Part shown: positions 24,026 to 35,666 of the stretch, in pieces
Position numbering within the stretch: the first letter of the stretch is position 1
How the letters are laid out: each line of letters starts with the position of its first letter
Source of the DNA: Scilla litardierei
Taxonomy: Eukaryota > Streptophyta > Magnoliopsida > Asparagales > Asparagaceae
Length of the DNA: 64,000 nucleotides
Direction of reading: 5' to 3'
NCBI GenBank assembly: GCA_030789695.1
Contig: CM061141.1
Location: 274,071,655 to 274,135,654 of the forward strand
Notes under the pieces: generated by a model
What the model was told of the DNA's origin: nothing
The model's database searches: none
The model's input: the letters and a program-made list of their open reading frames with translations, nothing else
Program-made: the position numbers and the translations under genes

Positions 24026-25938
24026 TTCTCCCCCTTTTTGGTGATGACAAACCAACATAAATAATAATCAATAATAATGAGTCAAATGAAATTTACTTAC
24101 TCCCACTGCATTGATGACACGTTAGTTCCGTATTAAATAATAATTATATGCATCAAGCAGACAAGGAAAGTATAAAATATGAACCCAATTATTGAAATTT
24201 AGGATCTAAATCCATTTTTATATCTTAACTCCCCCTGAATCTAACATATCAAATTAGATTCACGGTAAATTGCTCATTTAGCACATCGTCATTATTAATT
24301 CTCTCCCCCTTTGACATTAGCAAAAAGAGCGGGAGGAGATCAACGACAACAACAATGGCTAAAAATAAAAGCACGAGAGTCGAAGAATACGACCACGGTC
24401 CAAATGACACAATGTAAAATAAAGAAGAAAATCAAAGCGTGCCAACGATACCATAGTCGAAAATCGAAAAATGAAATCATCAAAACTCAAATCAATTTCA
24501 TGTATTGAGTTATGGAACATACTCTCCAATATCAACATTCTTAGTGAATTTAGTGCATGGAAAACAATTCTATGTTTTTATAAAATGAATTCTATTTAAT
24601 CAATATAATCGTCGAGCGACGAAGTCAATATCAGAGACATAAATACAATGTGCACAAGAAACGAATGTAAACATGATGTACACATCATACAACACCAAAT
24701 GTCACAACATCGATCGAAAAGGATCACAAGGAATAAGCATACCAAATCTAAGTGAAGTGTGCGATGTGAGGTGACAAGGTGATTAAAACAATATGAATAT
24801 CAACTATCAATATCATGCAAAAGTATTATGCCAAAAATAGATAGTAACTTCATAAAACTTACGGCATACACAATTCTAGAATACTAATTGAAATAATGTT
24901 CAAAAGAACCATAGTACTAGCATGCATTCCAGAAGAGATACTCACTAAATGAGTCAATAATAAGCATGGAATGCCATGAGCATAAGAAGGATAAGTACTA
25001 TATCATAAGCTCAAAACTAGCATCAAGCAAGAGCATGTAAAGATGATATCCAATAAAGATACACTACATACAAAGTCACAATGTAGGACATACACGAATA
25101 AAGATACCATGAGCATCGCATGCATGCATACCAATTGTGTGAATAGAATACAAGCTTGTGAAAGCACAATTTAATCGGAGGTAGCATAAATGAAGTCATA
25201 GTGCATCAAGATATATTCATGGAAGAATATCTATGACAAAATGTGCATAAACAAGAATAGTAACTTCATAATATGCAAGCAATGGGATATGCATAAGATA
25301 GTCTCAAACACAAAGTGACATCTACATGCATTCAACACACATGGATACCAAATGTAAGAATATACTTACAACATTAAGCTCCCCTTACTTTGGTGCATCA
25401 CTTAAGCACCATCAACTCCATTTGAATGAAACTCTTTGCAAATCAAGGAGTTGGTAGGGTTGGTATCCCAATGTGGATTGAACCTATAAAACATAATTTT
25501 GGTATCCAAAAAACCTTTTTGGATCCTATGGGTTAGGCAACAAATTTAACAAACTAAATTCAAATAATGGTAACCCATATCCTAATGTAATCATGATACT
25601 AGATAAATATATATAACCGTATACATGCATGTACTAAATGTACCAATGATGAATATGTATATTAATCCAAAAGCATGACATGCATGACATAGATATGAAC
25701 CAAAGCATGTGTTGCATAAAAATATTAAATATTTTAGACATGAAAATCATAAACAAAATGATTTACTAATAAACATGCAATGGAAATCAAATTCAATATG
25801 AATTTAAGTTTCTAACAAATATGAGCATCTAAGACCAATATGCAAACAAAAGAATAAACCAATTCTAATCACAAATGCTTTGGTACCCATAAAATGAATG
25901 TAAGCTTATGGTACCAAGCAATGAAAGGTCAACGGAAA
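24026..25938 (-). other. PPT and 3' non-coding region of gag-only copia
   Basis: The polypurine tract is AAAAAGGGGGAGAA on the minus strand (24026-24039), next to the LTR. The rest is A-rich on the plus strand and contains no supported ORF. A second PPT-like AAAGGGGGAGAG occurs near 24302-24313, and TTCAGGGGGAG near 24231. Confidence 0.75.
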
Positions 25939-28269
25939 CTAACCCTTCGGAAACCAAGTCCAAGAGGACCGTGATTTCCCAACATAATCATCATTCAAAA
26001 TAATATCATTAATATACGATTGCACATACATATCCTTAGGATGAATGCTAGTGTTCTTCAGACCCCAAATAGTGTATGATTTGGGTATCCTCTTCCTAGT
26101 GGTTGCATGCACAAAAGGTTGATCTCTACGTGGTGCATGTGGCCTAGGAACATGAGATCTAGCAAGAGCATGAGGAAATGTGTATGGAACATTTTGTTGT
26201 GCTAAAGCATGATGCTGGGCATATGGTCCATGGTGTGATGTTTCATACATACTGGATGAATATGAGATGTGTATGCATGAGGATGATCATGAGAATAAGC
26301 ATGCACATGTGGATGTGATGTGTGATCATAAGCATGTGAAGGTGCATGAGCATGAGTACGTGCATGAGAGTGTCTCAAATGAGTGTTTGCACGTGCTCGT
26401 GGATGTGGAACATAAAAACCATCATTTGTAGGAATGTGAGGAGTGGAGGCATTCCTACGTGTATTAGTGTACATGAATGCATGTCCCTTCCTTTGATGTC
26501 CACCCTTGGTGGGTTTCTTTCCAAACGGGGGTGTGTACGAGGTGGAAGCACCATTGGTAGATGAACTACCCATGGAGTGTTTGCTCACACTTGTTGAGGC
26601 TTTGGAAGATGGCCTAACAAAGGTGGTGAACGATTTGGATGAGTCTCCCATATTATACCCCAAGCCAATGTGATGATTGGCCGGAAGTAAGTCATTTAGG
26701 ATATTATCCAAATGGCCCTTACCTTTATTGAATTTATTAATTCGGCCTAATGTGCACTCATACTTCTCGGTGAGAGAATGCATAGAAGCATCCAAGGTGG
26801 ACACTTGCGATGTGAGTACATAAACACGAGACTTGAGATTCTCATTCTCAATACTCAAAGTTGGGTTTCGAGAAATCCAATCCGCTATCTCGTGTTCTTC
26901 CGCATCCTCAATAGGAACATGCTCAAGTTGAGATTTGAGATTTACAATCTCATTTCTCAAGCCTTCAACAATGGTGTCGTTGTTGATAATGATAGGCTTT
27001 GGTGAGGTTTGGAAACTAGTTGGCTCATCTTTAATCTTAGTATATCTATTTACTAGTTTATAATACTTAGACCAAATTTGCTCGTTAGCTAATCTAAGTT
27101 CATCCATAGTTACCTCATCGCCTTCATCCTCGCTTTCATCGGAAGAGGTCTCTTGATCATGTTCCTCTCTTGCCATGAATCACATGTGTGCTTTCTCCAC
27201 TTGTTCATCATCCGACTCTCCACTTGAGGAGTCCTCTTCGGAGTCGGTGAATGAGCCGACAAGCCCTTTCTTGTACCCTTTCTTGTACTTTCGTGATTTG
27301 TCGAACTTGGGTGCCTTCCACTTCTCCTTGTGTTTGTTGAGAGGACAATCCGCCTTGATGTGTCTTGGCTTGTTGCATTTAAAACACAAAGGAGTAGAGG
27401 CATTAGTCGAACTAAATTTTAATTTATTCTTAAGCTTACCTCTTTGGAAGAATCGGTTGAACTTCTTTGCCAAATCGGCCAAAGATTCCATGTCCAACTC
27501 GTCTTCCGATTCTTCATCATCGGTAGATGTAGATGGAGCGGCCTTGAACGCAATCGCCTTTTTCTTTGGCTCGTCTTACTCCAAGTACGACTTCATCTTG
27601 TCCTGCATCTTTAGTTTACTGTCCTTGCTAACCTCGTAGGACATCAAGGTACCCATTAGTTGTACGACAGTATACTTATTCACATCGTTACCTTCCTCGA
27701 TGGCGAAGGTACGCTTTTCCCAACAAGAAGGAAGTCCGTCAATGATCTTTGAGACTTTCTCCTTTTGGGTGTAAGTCTTTCCAAGAGCCTCCAACTCATT
27801 GGTAATGTCAACGAAGCGAGCATAGTACTCCTTCATCTTCTCACCCTGTTGCATGTGAAATAATTCGTAATCTTTATTTACAACAGTGAGTTTGGAGTCT
27901 CTTACCCTACTCGTTCCTTTATACAAGATGAGGAGTGAGTTCCAGATTTGATATGCACTCTTACTTGTACATATCTTGTTGAAGTCTTCGGGCTCCAAAG
28001 CACATTGCAAGGCATTCATTGCCTTGGCAATGTTCACCTTCGCGGCGACCTCCGAGAGTCCACTTAGCAAAGTCTGGTTCGGTGGGCTCGACATACTCCG
28101 TCAATGTAGCTGTCCATAGTGAAGCGCTCCTGAGAAAGGTTTCCATCCGGCATTTCCAGTACCCATAATTGGCATCGTTGAAGTAAGGAGGCCTAGTTGA
28201 TGAGTGTCCTTCCATCACCGAAGAAGCTCCTTCACGGTTCTTGAAGGTGCTGTAGTCGTTGTTTGTCAT
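25939..28269 (-). pseudogene. Copia gag (UBN2-type capsid and zinc knuckle), frameshifted
   Basis: It starts at ATG 28267-28269, shortly after the PBS. The pieces are 27961-28269 (STRPPYFNDANYGYWKCRM), 27576-28094 (UBN2-like capsid, IWNSLLILYKGTSRVRDSK), 27180-27497 (zinc knuckle CX2CX4HX4C at CFKCNKPRHIKADC, with Arg in place of the usual Gly before His), 26202-27176 (coiled-coil region, then a His-rich stretch) and 25939-26250 (ending WFPKG). At least three frame changes separate them, so it is probably dead. The ending matches the point where SIRE-like polyproteins pass into protease, so pol was lost precisely after gag. Confidence 0.8.
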
Positions 28270-28282
28270 AGCTATGAACTTG

Positions 28283-28294
28283 GCTCTGATACCA
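28283..28294 (-). promoter_or_regulatory. Primer-binding site, initiator-Met tRNA
   Basis: TGGTATCAGAGC on the minus strand lies 2 nt inside the 5' LTR (28297-30026). It is complementary to the 3' end of plant initiator-Met tRNA. Confidence 0.9.
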
Positions 28295-28296
28295 AA

Positions 28297-30026
28297 TGTA
28301 ATGCCCTGATAGCTACTGCACAAGTACTAGAGGGGGGTGAATAGTACTTTAAAATAATCAAGAGTATAATTCCTAATTATTGTGCAAACACAAACAACAA
28401 TGCGGAATAACTACAAACAACAAGAACTAAACAACGCAAACAAGCGATATAACGGGTTTGGATCCACCCAAGTCTCCCCGACTTGTTCCCGGTGATCCTA
28501 CGTCCCAAACACCTGGATCCCCTCCGGCTACTTGAGTTAGAAACCTCTAACTCAAATTTACGCTATGAAATTCTTGTAGAAAACCTCTACAAGATCAAAT
28601 CATACACAAATCGAAATGTGACTCCCACAAACCGGGATCACAAACTTCTCTCACAACCGAGAGAAAAACTTGAAATCAATGTAAATGAAACAATGAAATA
28701 CTTACCAACAAAATCCTATGCCTTGAGTAAACTTACTGATTTTAGGGCAAGAATGATTTTGATGAAGAAGCAAGCACCAAACCCTAGCTCCACCAAGATG
28801 AACATCAATAGATGGCTAGGGAGGAGTTGATGACTTGGATTCAAGCTCTTAGCTTGAGTGGCTCACAATGAAGAGAATCTCTCTTGAGGAAATAGGGCTC
28901 AAGGAGTTGAGGGAGAGATTCTTGTGAGAAGAGAGAGCTTAGAAATGAGATTGAATGGCTCTTCTCTTAGATGTGAAAATGTCTCTAATTTCAGCCTTGA
29001 ATACCTGGTTACAAGCACTCAAGCTTATATAGAGAAGAGAGAAAACGGTCACAAAATTCGTGGCATAAAATGCCCCAACGGCTCTATTCTGAAGCAGCTT
29101 AATCGGTCTAAGAATGATTACTGACCGATTAGTTTTGCAACTAGTCGGTCGGTGATTCTTCTTGGACCGACTAAAAGGTTGACAGCCAATATAGATAGTT
29201 CAGGAGATATAGAACTAGTCGGTCTAAGAAGACTTGCCAACCGACTAGTTTGACAACTAGTCGGTCGGTGAGTGTTCTTTGACCGACTAAGCAGTTGAAA
29301 AACAATAAGCTGAACACAAGAGAACTAGTCGGTCTAAGAACAAATTCCAACCGACTAGTTTGACAACTACTCGGTCGATGATTGTTCTTGGACCGACTAA
29401 CGAGTCAACAGTAGCTCAGGCTGAAAAGTGAAGGCATAACTAGTCGGTCTAAGAAGGATTCCAAACCGACTAGTTTGACAACTATTCGGTCGGTGAACCT
29501 TCTTGGACCGACTAATTGGTCAACAGTGAAGATGCTGAATTGAGCAAGGAGATCTAGTCGGTTCAAGAAGGATTCTTAACCGACTAGATGACAATCTAGT
29601 CGGTTGGTTCTTCTTCTTGAACCAACTAAGATGCACTAGAAGCCGCGAAATGAAGCGTGAAGCTTCAGAAAAGTTTCTATGTGCTTCTAAGATAATCCTA
29701 GCTCTAAGATATGAGCGTTATGAAGATTATAATGTAAGTCCTACTCAAAGCTTAACATTCTACGAAAAGAAGCTAGAAGACTATAAAATAAACTAGACGA
29801 ACCGTCTTCAAAGCTTCAATCCTAATCTCTTGACTTCAATAATGCTCCTAGAGCTTCAACGAAGCTTCAGGCACACGATCACGCGCTTTGAGAAGTCTTG
29901 AGACTTCTCTTTTGATGTTCATAGAATTTTGGCGACGATCTCCATAACTGCGCTCACAAAGAGTTAGTTCATGATATTTATGTTTGTTCATCATCAAAAC
30001 CAATTCCGAGGAATCAATACTCAACA
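28297..30026 (-). mobile_element. 5' LTR of gag-only copia
   Basis: 1730 bp, with TATA box CTATATAAG at 29024-29032 (minus) and palindrome array at 29105-29640. Several palindrome half-sites differ from the other LTR by single bases. Confidence 0.9.
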
Positions 30027-30147
30027 ATCACTTCATGCAACATAAATAAATACTACCCTTAATGCAGTATACCACAGGTCTTCATCATCAATAACAAACA
30101 TATGGACACAATTATTCAACCAACTCTTAGCATTCTACATTATGGCT

Positions 30148-30311
30148 TTTGTGCGCGGTGAGCAAATTTTTAATGATATAACAAAATTGCTCAAAGCGTA
30201 CAACTGGCAAAATTAATCCCGTTGTGTACATTTATCAATTTTGTATCCCATAACATAAATGCTCAACATGCACAACAAACAAAGCCAATATGGCGTCCAG
30301 TTGTGCACAAA
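30148..30311. repeat. Subterminal-type repeat array, right
   Basis: It contains TTGTGCGCGGTGAGCAA (30149-30165), TTGCTCAAAGCGTACAA, a reversed ATGCTCAACATGCACAA and partial copies, the same motif as at 20579-20805. Removing the copia at 22298-30026 would place the two arrays about 1.6 kb apart. Confidence 0.5.
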
Positions 30312-30399
30312 TCCCAAAAATTTTATACACAAATCCCAAAAATTTCTGTATAAACTTACAATATAAACACAAACACTACATTAGCACAAAACTATACAT

Positions 30400-30644
30400 T
30401 CAATCACCTAATGATACATTATATACAGTGTAATCTTTGGCTCCATCTTTACCGATTAATTTCACGAATTGTCGCATCCTCTCTTCAAGGCCTTCCACCC
30501 ATCTTTTTGCCGCTGGTAAGTGGTATTTCGTCCAGTGCCATATGACTGGTGGGACCGGGCTTCCATCTTTTACTTGAATCTTTACAAAGTGATTATTATT
30601 TACAAAACCAATGGTGAAGGGTCCACGTTTCTTACCTTGGTATG
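30400..30644 (-). pseudogene. C-terminus of OTU-protease-like transposon protein (truncated)
   Basis: An open minus-strand frame of 81 codons ends in TGA at 30400-30402 and is cut at its 5' end by the Athila insertion at 30645. It encodes NNNHFVKIQVKDG, then PVPPVIWHW and AAKRWVEGLEERMRQF. The N-x-HFV block followed by a P-P-W segment resembles the C-terminal end of OTU-like cysteine proteases found in plant MULE/FAR1-type transposon proteins, where that His is catalytic. The rest should lie beyond the right edge of the window. Assignment is from memory of the family pattern. Confidence 0.45.
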
Positions 30645-31602
30645 TGACGTCCCCCGCTTAAGCGTGCTAGATGTGTGCAATAATACGATCGGGGGCGAGA
30701 GATTTAAATATTTGTAACCGCAAGCGCATGGTGTTGTAGTGTGGCTTAGGGGTCGAACTCAGGGAGGCGTGGATGTGCTTGTGTCAAAGAGGATCAAATT
30801 CACCCCATGGGCGAGCTAGCCCGGATCGAATGATGGGTTGTCAACGGTAAATGGAATGCAAGGTATAGACAATATAAAGGAAAACCTTGGGACTTTGGTT
30901 TCCACCCTATCGTGCGATTCTCGCCGATACGGCCTACGGGTAGGATAGCGATCGGAATTAGGGTCTAATGGTGAGACGTTGCCTCTAAGAGTGGTACCAG
31001 CGTCCCATGGGCCCGATATTCCGGTCGGTGCCCAGGATGATACGCCGGACTTCCCGGGTTTGGTCAGTGGGCACTCCCATGTCCATTAATACTGACCGAC
31101 TCCGGGAGCACTAAGCTCGCAACGATAACTCCCAACGTCTCATCCTGCCGCTCCCGCGCGCTAGGATTCGGCGTCTACGCAAAGGGCGTGAGCTATGGCT
31201 AGGGAGTCAACCGCCAAGTTTATTCCCACTTGGCCCAACGGTCAAAGGCGGTCTTTTTCCCGCCGATGACAATAAAACACCCCGCGTAACCGTTAGATTC
31301 CTAATCCATATCGATTTCCTAGACCTATAGACGCATCGGGAAGAGCCCACGAAGGGGTTTCCGCCAAAATCCCAGATTTGGGAACTACTCACACATATTT
31401 ACTAAAAAGCGATCTAAACGAAAATGGACCGTCAAAATCATAATCATACAATAGAAATGCAATGGTAGTAAAGCAATTAAGATAATACTAAAGTTTGACA
31501 AAGATTTGAAAACTTACAAAAACTGGGAAATTACCGCCGTCACAAAATGAAGAAAACAGTAAAAAATAACCAACTCCGTTTCTGGAAAACCTAGGGGTTC
31601 TA

Positions 31603-31610
31603 TATATAGA
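31603..31610 (-). promoter_or_regulatory. LTR TATA box, outer Athila-like element
   Basis: TATATATA on the minus strand, immediately downstream of the CCGATCGG array. This is the best core-promoter candidate in the LTR. Confidence 0.6.
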
Positions 31611-31621
31611 AAATGATATCA

Positions 31622-31990
31622 CCCGATCGGTTGACAAGTCAACCGATCGGGTGATCAGCTTCACTCATTTACAGCGCAATGTGGGACTTCACCCGGTCAT
31701 CTTCACCCGGTCGGTTGACATATGAATGTGACCAGTTGGATCTTGGTGCCGTCGGGTGAGGAGACCGGTTGAGCTGACCGTGTCTTGGCTCTGGAGATTC
31801 GGCTACAGATGAACCGATCGGGTGAAGGTCACCCGATCGGTTGGCAATCACAATAAAAATCCAGAGACTTTGGGCTTTTGAACCGGCCTATGAACTGACC
31901 AGGTGACTTCTTGTGAGCTCCAAGCTGCATCCGGGTGGTGCACGCGTGCATCACCCGATCGGTTGAAGATGACCAACCGATCGGGTGAGG
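31622..31990. repeat. Array of CCGATCGG palindromes in outer Athila LTR
   Basis: ACCCGATCGGTTGAC and its complement GTCAACCGATCGGGT alternate. Six exact CCGATCGG cores occur, plus CCGGTCGG variants. The array ends about 12 bp before the TATA box. The same motif recurs at 62982-63350 in the same element. Confidence 0.85.
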
Positions 31991-32234
31991 GGCTGAAAGA
32001 TGATATCATCGTCGTTTGACCCACTGGATCACGCGTGACTCCTCCCGTTGCTCCGGGGACTTGCGATATCATCGTTTTATGTCCCCTATGCCAGTAAACT
32101 CCTGCAAAATACGGAAAACACAGAAAAGTGAAAGAAAACAAGAAAACACGAGAAAATGAATATAAGACGGTGGTAAATAACGGAAAAACACGGAAGAAAA
32201 CGTGCGCAAATATATGAAATATAAACGCACGTCA

Positions 32235-33939
32235 AAATCCCCCAAGCTGAACTCTTCCTCGTCCTCGAGGAAGACGAGTGAGAATAGGAGCTCGGAGAGG
32301 GAAAATAGAGAGAAAGAGAGAAAAAGAAAACTCTATATCCTAGATCGCCTGTCAGGGCCAACAAAATCAAAAACGACACACCAAGCAAGCAAATGCTAAA
32401 TCGCATCACTAAACCAAGGAATACGAGTCCAAACAAGTGTCGTGGGCCCACGCGGTGAAGCGCGAGTGAGTGTGGTCGTGTGCTAGCAGACGGTGTCACT
32501 ATCTACGATGTGCGATAAAGCTCGATATACACAAATCCAGGAAATGACCCAAATATCGATTCGAATTGAATAAAGCGGTGAATATAAGTAGTTCAAGCAT
32601 GCATGAGAATAAAGACAGAATCGAAACATAGTATGCGTCAGGGACTCCACAACTAGGGTTAAGGAAATCACCGCACTATAGCCTAGATAATAGCTAAAAA
32701 GTTCCAAAGCCAAGCGTTTTTGAAACCGATGGGGGTTGAGATGATGTGGAGTAGAACACTCGATGCAAATTCTCGCCTTCTCTTTATTTTCGGCAAGTAG
32801 GAAAATATTCACACGGGAATTTTTTTGGGTTATGGGTATTTGTATTTTTTTGGCTTTTTGGCCATACAATTTTTTTTTCTTTTCTTTTCTCTTCTCTTTT
32901 TTTTTGGATTTTTGGGTTTTTGGCTATACACATGTGTACTCTCCCAAGTGGGAGAACGGTACACGACGAGGGGATTTGCACCAAGTAAAACAAAAAGGAA
33001 ATCGGAATCTAAACACTTGGGCAAAGGAAACTCTACTCGCTAGTTAGAGCATGGGCTAAATGGACTATCCTAGTCCTTAGTTGTGGAATCCCGACACATG
33101 CGAAATGAAGTACACGATATATATAAAGCATGCAGAAGCAGACAGGAGAAACAAACACCGCATATTCAAATCGAAGCATGATAATCTAGGGGTCATTCCT
33201 GGACAGGTATATAAAGTAAGATCACAAAGTAGAAGCACACCACACAGCTAGGCACGACGCACGACTCACAAAAAGCTATGTGGACCCACGATGCATGAAA
33301 TGCAAGAGAACTCGATATCCTAGGGATAGTGAGTGTGATTATCGATGCCCTGCTAGGTGTGTGTGATTTTGTGGCAATTCATCATAGGGTTCATCTCTAG
33401 GAGGAAGAGATAAAAAGAAGAAAAGAGAAAGAAAAAGAAAATGATGGAGGAAAACGACTCAAATACGAAAAAGAAAGACTCAAATGACGCACAAAGTGCG
33501 ACTCCCCCAAGCTGAAGCTTGCATTGCCCTCAATGCAATAGAATTAAATACGGGAGGGCAATGAATATGGGGGGAATACTCACAGACATAAAAACACACG
33601 AAAGAAAAGAAAATCAAACAACCGAAAATGAAAATAAGAAATAAAGATAAAAAGCACACCACACGACATATAAACAGAAAATAAAATAAAATAAAATAAG
33701 GGGGAAAATAAGAGGGAAAATCACACGACACGACAAATAAACAAACACACAAAGAAAAACGAAACACGACAACACACCCAAAAATCTGACCTCCCCCAAG
33801 CTAGACGTGACAGTGCTAGCGAAAATATATGATCGTGAAAATGCAGAGATATGCAAGGGGGGTCAATAAGACAAAAAAAAGAAAATCAAAAAGCAGCAGA
33901 AGGGGAATCCTCGCCCTCCTCGGAAGGGGGGGTGGATGG
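32235..33939 (-). other. PPT and 3' untranslated region of outer Athila-like element
   Basis: The PPT is CAGCTTGGGGGATTT on the minus strand (32235-32248). A perfect 8-bp stem CTTCCTCG/CGAGGAAG lies at 32254-32273. Two further PPT-like AGCTTGGGGGAG copies are near 33502-33514 and 33793-33803; the first abuts hairpin TTGCATTG/CAATGCAA (33519-33538). The stop codon of the env-like ORF tail is at 33886-33888. T-rich repeats (TTTTTTGGC) near 32826-32930 resemble those at 44660-44800. The ORFs here are short and unsupported. Confidence 0.7.
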
Positions 33940-34467
33940 TGTTGGAAACAGCATCCTAGCCTATGTTTGATGATAACAAACCCTACTGAACTATTCTAAT
34001 ATGTTTGTTAAGTGTGTCACAGGTCCCTATACAGTGAGATGGTCATGATTACTCAGCTTACACATGTACGTATTCAAGTACGTTGAAATACGGAGCTGAA
34101 ACTTCATTTGGAATTACACAAGCTGCTCAAACAAGAGATTATAGCTATGAAACTCTACCCTAGAGTTAAACATAGGCTATAAACATCATGGAAATTTTCT
34201 CAGGATTTATGGAGATTGTTTGAAGTCAAAATACGGGGAAATACGAGAAAATACAGAGTATACAAAGAAGAAACTTTTTCTACAAGTGGATAAATGAGGT
34301 GAAACAATTCTAACATGAATATATGGGGCTCTGGGATTTTTGAGAATTTTTTCAGAATTTTTGGGATTTATTTGGTGCCAAAATACTCAAGAATACGTCT
34401 GAAATACACTGGAAATTAGAGATACGGCACTGTTCAAAGATACAGCTTCTTCGCAGCCCATACGGTC

Positions 34468-34759
34468 GACGTGGCGCAATCCTGGCCGTTCATTTCGCAT
34501 CTGACGGTCGATCGAAGCGGGGCGACGTGGCCGCTTGTCCACCGCCCGATCTCGATCCAACGGCCACCAACCACGCCCACGATTCGCAGATGGCGGGCGC
34601 CGCTGAGTCAGCCACGTGGCGACGTGGCACAATCACCGCCGTCGGATCGCCATCCAGCGGTCCAAACGCTGCCGACTTCGAGTCAGCGCTGGCGGGCGGC
34701 TCGTGGGTCCGGGTCAGCTGAGGCGGGCGCTGAACGCAGCGGATCCGCGTCGACGTGGC
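34468..34759 (+). promoter_or_regulatory. Array of ACGTGG (G-box/ABRE-like) sites
   Basis: GACGTGGC occurs at 34468, 34524, 34621 and 34752, and CCACGTGG at 34612. Three lie in a longer module GACGTGGCnCAATC followed by a CCGTT- or CCGTC-type site. bZIP and bHLH factors bind such ACGT cores in plants, so stress or ABA control is possible; that is inference. Confidence 0.55.
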
Positions 34760-34898
34760 TCAATCTCGACCGTTGATCTGCGATCGAACGGTTGCCGACA
34801 ACGCGTGTTTTGCGGGTGCGGGTCCCAGCGCTTTAAACCCGCTAAGCCGTCGCTTTATCGGATCCCTTCGCACAGTGCACAGACCCGTTAATTCAATC

Positions 34899-34908
34899 CT
34901 ATATATAC
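34899..34908 (+). promoter_or_regulatory. LTR TATA box of SIRE-like copia
   Basis: CTATATATAC lies about 140 bp downstream of the last ACGTGG site and 715 bp before the LTR end. Confidence 0.6.
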
Positions 34909-35623
34909 CAATGTACATCTCTTCACATTTTCATCAATAAGTGGAGTTCTAGAGATCCAAATTGAGTTCCGTAAGAAGCGTTGCGACCGTGACTTCATCC
35001 CCGACGCACTGACAGCAAGTTGAGCAGCTAGTTTCTCCTGTGCAGAAAATGAGATCACTTTGAGTGAGGAACTTCTACCGACTACTTCCACGGGGACAGC
35101 GACTACTTCTACAGACATCCGATCATCATTCCGTAAGAAGCGTTGCGAAGCTACTGATGTGCTGAAAGACGACAACCAGAGAGATCTTCACAAATGAGCT
35201 TTCTAAACTCTTGATCTTATTTATTTGTGAAGTTATTAATGTTTTGATCAGCATTTCTGTAATATAATTTCTTCCGTTATTTGGGATTCTGGGAACCAAA
35301 CTTGTTGGGGCAAGTTGGGTTGGGGAGTGATACTTGTATGTTTCTTTTTGGCTTTGGTGAGCTTGAGTTGGTCTGACAGGTTGGTGTTGGTGCACCAATC
35401 TAAGGGAGATTGTAACTTCTTAAAGAAACAGTATAAGTGATTGCTCATTGGGGTGGACGTAGGTCATGGGGACCGAACCACGTTAAATTCTGTGTCTTCT
35501 GTGAATGCTTTGATTGTCTGATTCCTAAACTGCATGCTGTAAACTAGGCTTAATCTTTATCTTGCGATAATTTGGTCAAAGGCCTATTCACCCCCCCTCT
35601 AGGCCTTATTTAGATCCTACAAG

Positions 35624-35641
35624 TGGTATCAGAGCTCCAGG
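35624..35641 (+). promoter_or_regulatory. Primer-binding site, initiator-Met tRNA
   Basis: TGGTATCAGAGC starts 2 nt after the 5' LTR and is complementary to the 3' end of plant initiator-Met tRNA. Confidence 0.95.
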
Positions 35642-35666
35642 CCTGGCCATTTGAGTCTAGTTCATA

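Larger units (their letters stand above)
22298..30026 (-). mobile_element. Complete gag-only Ty1/copia element (7729 bp), TSD atcac
   Basis: The LTRs are 22298-24025 (1728 bp) and 28297-30026 (1730 bp), starting TGTAATGCCC and ending CTCAACA or ATCAACA. atcac flanks the element at 22293-22297 and 30027-30031. The PBS and PPT both show minus-strand orientation. The 4.3-kb interior holds only a frameshifted gag and about 1.9 kb of A-rich non-coding DNA. No protease, integrase or RT motif is present, so it must have relied on a related SIRE-like element for mobility. The LTRs differ by roughly 2-3% by eye, making it older than the right-hand insertions. Confidence 0.9.
30645..32234 (-). mobile_element. 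3' LTR of outer Athila-like element (1590 bp)
   Basis: On the minus strand it starts TGACGTGCG at 32234 and ends GGGACGTCA at 30645. A TATA box (TATATATA, 31603-31610) lies about 625 bp into the LTR, directly preceded by a palindrome array (31622-31990). CCGCAAGCGCATGG near 30719 is shared with the LTR of the element at 41915. Confidence 0.85.
33940..35621 (+). mobile_element. 5' LTR of SIRE-like copia
   Basis: It starts TGTTGGAAAC and ends GATCCTACA. A G-box/ABRE-like array (34468-34759) precedes the TATA box CTATATATAC (34899-34908). Confidence 0.95.

Noticed and set aside
34471..34940. ORFs of 60-100 codons in the copia LTR
   Set aside because: They overlap in all frames of the promoter region and are duplicated with the LTR at 50237-50706.
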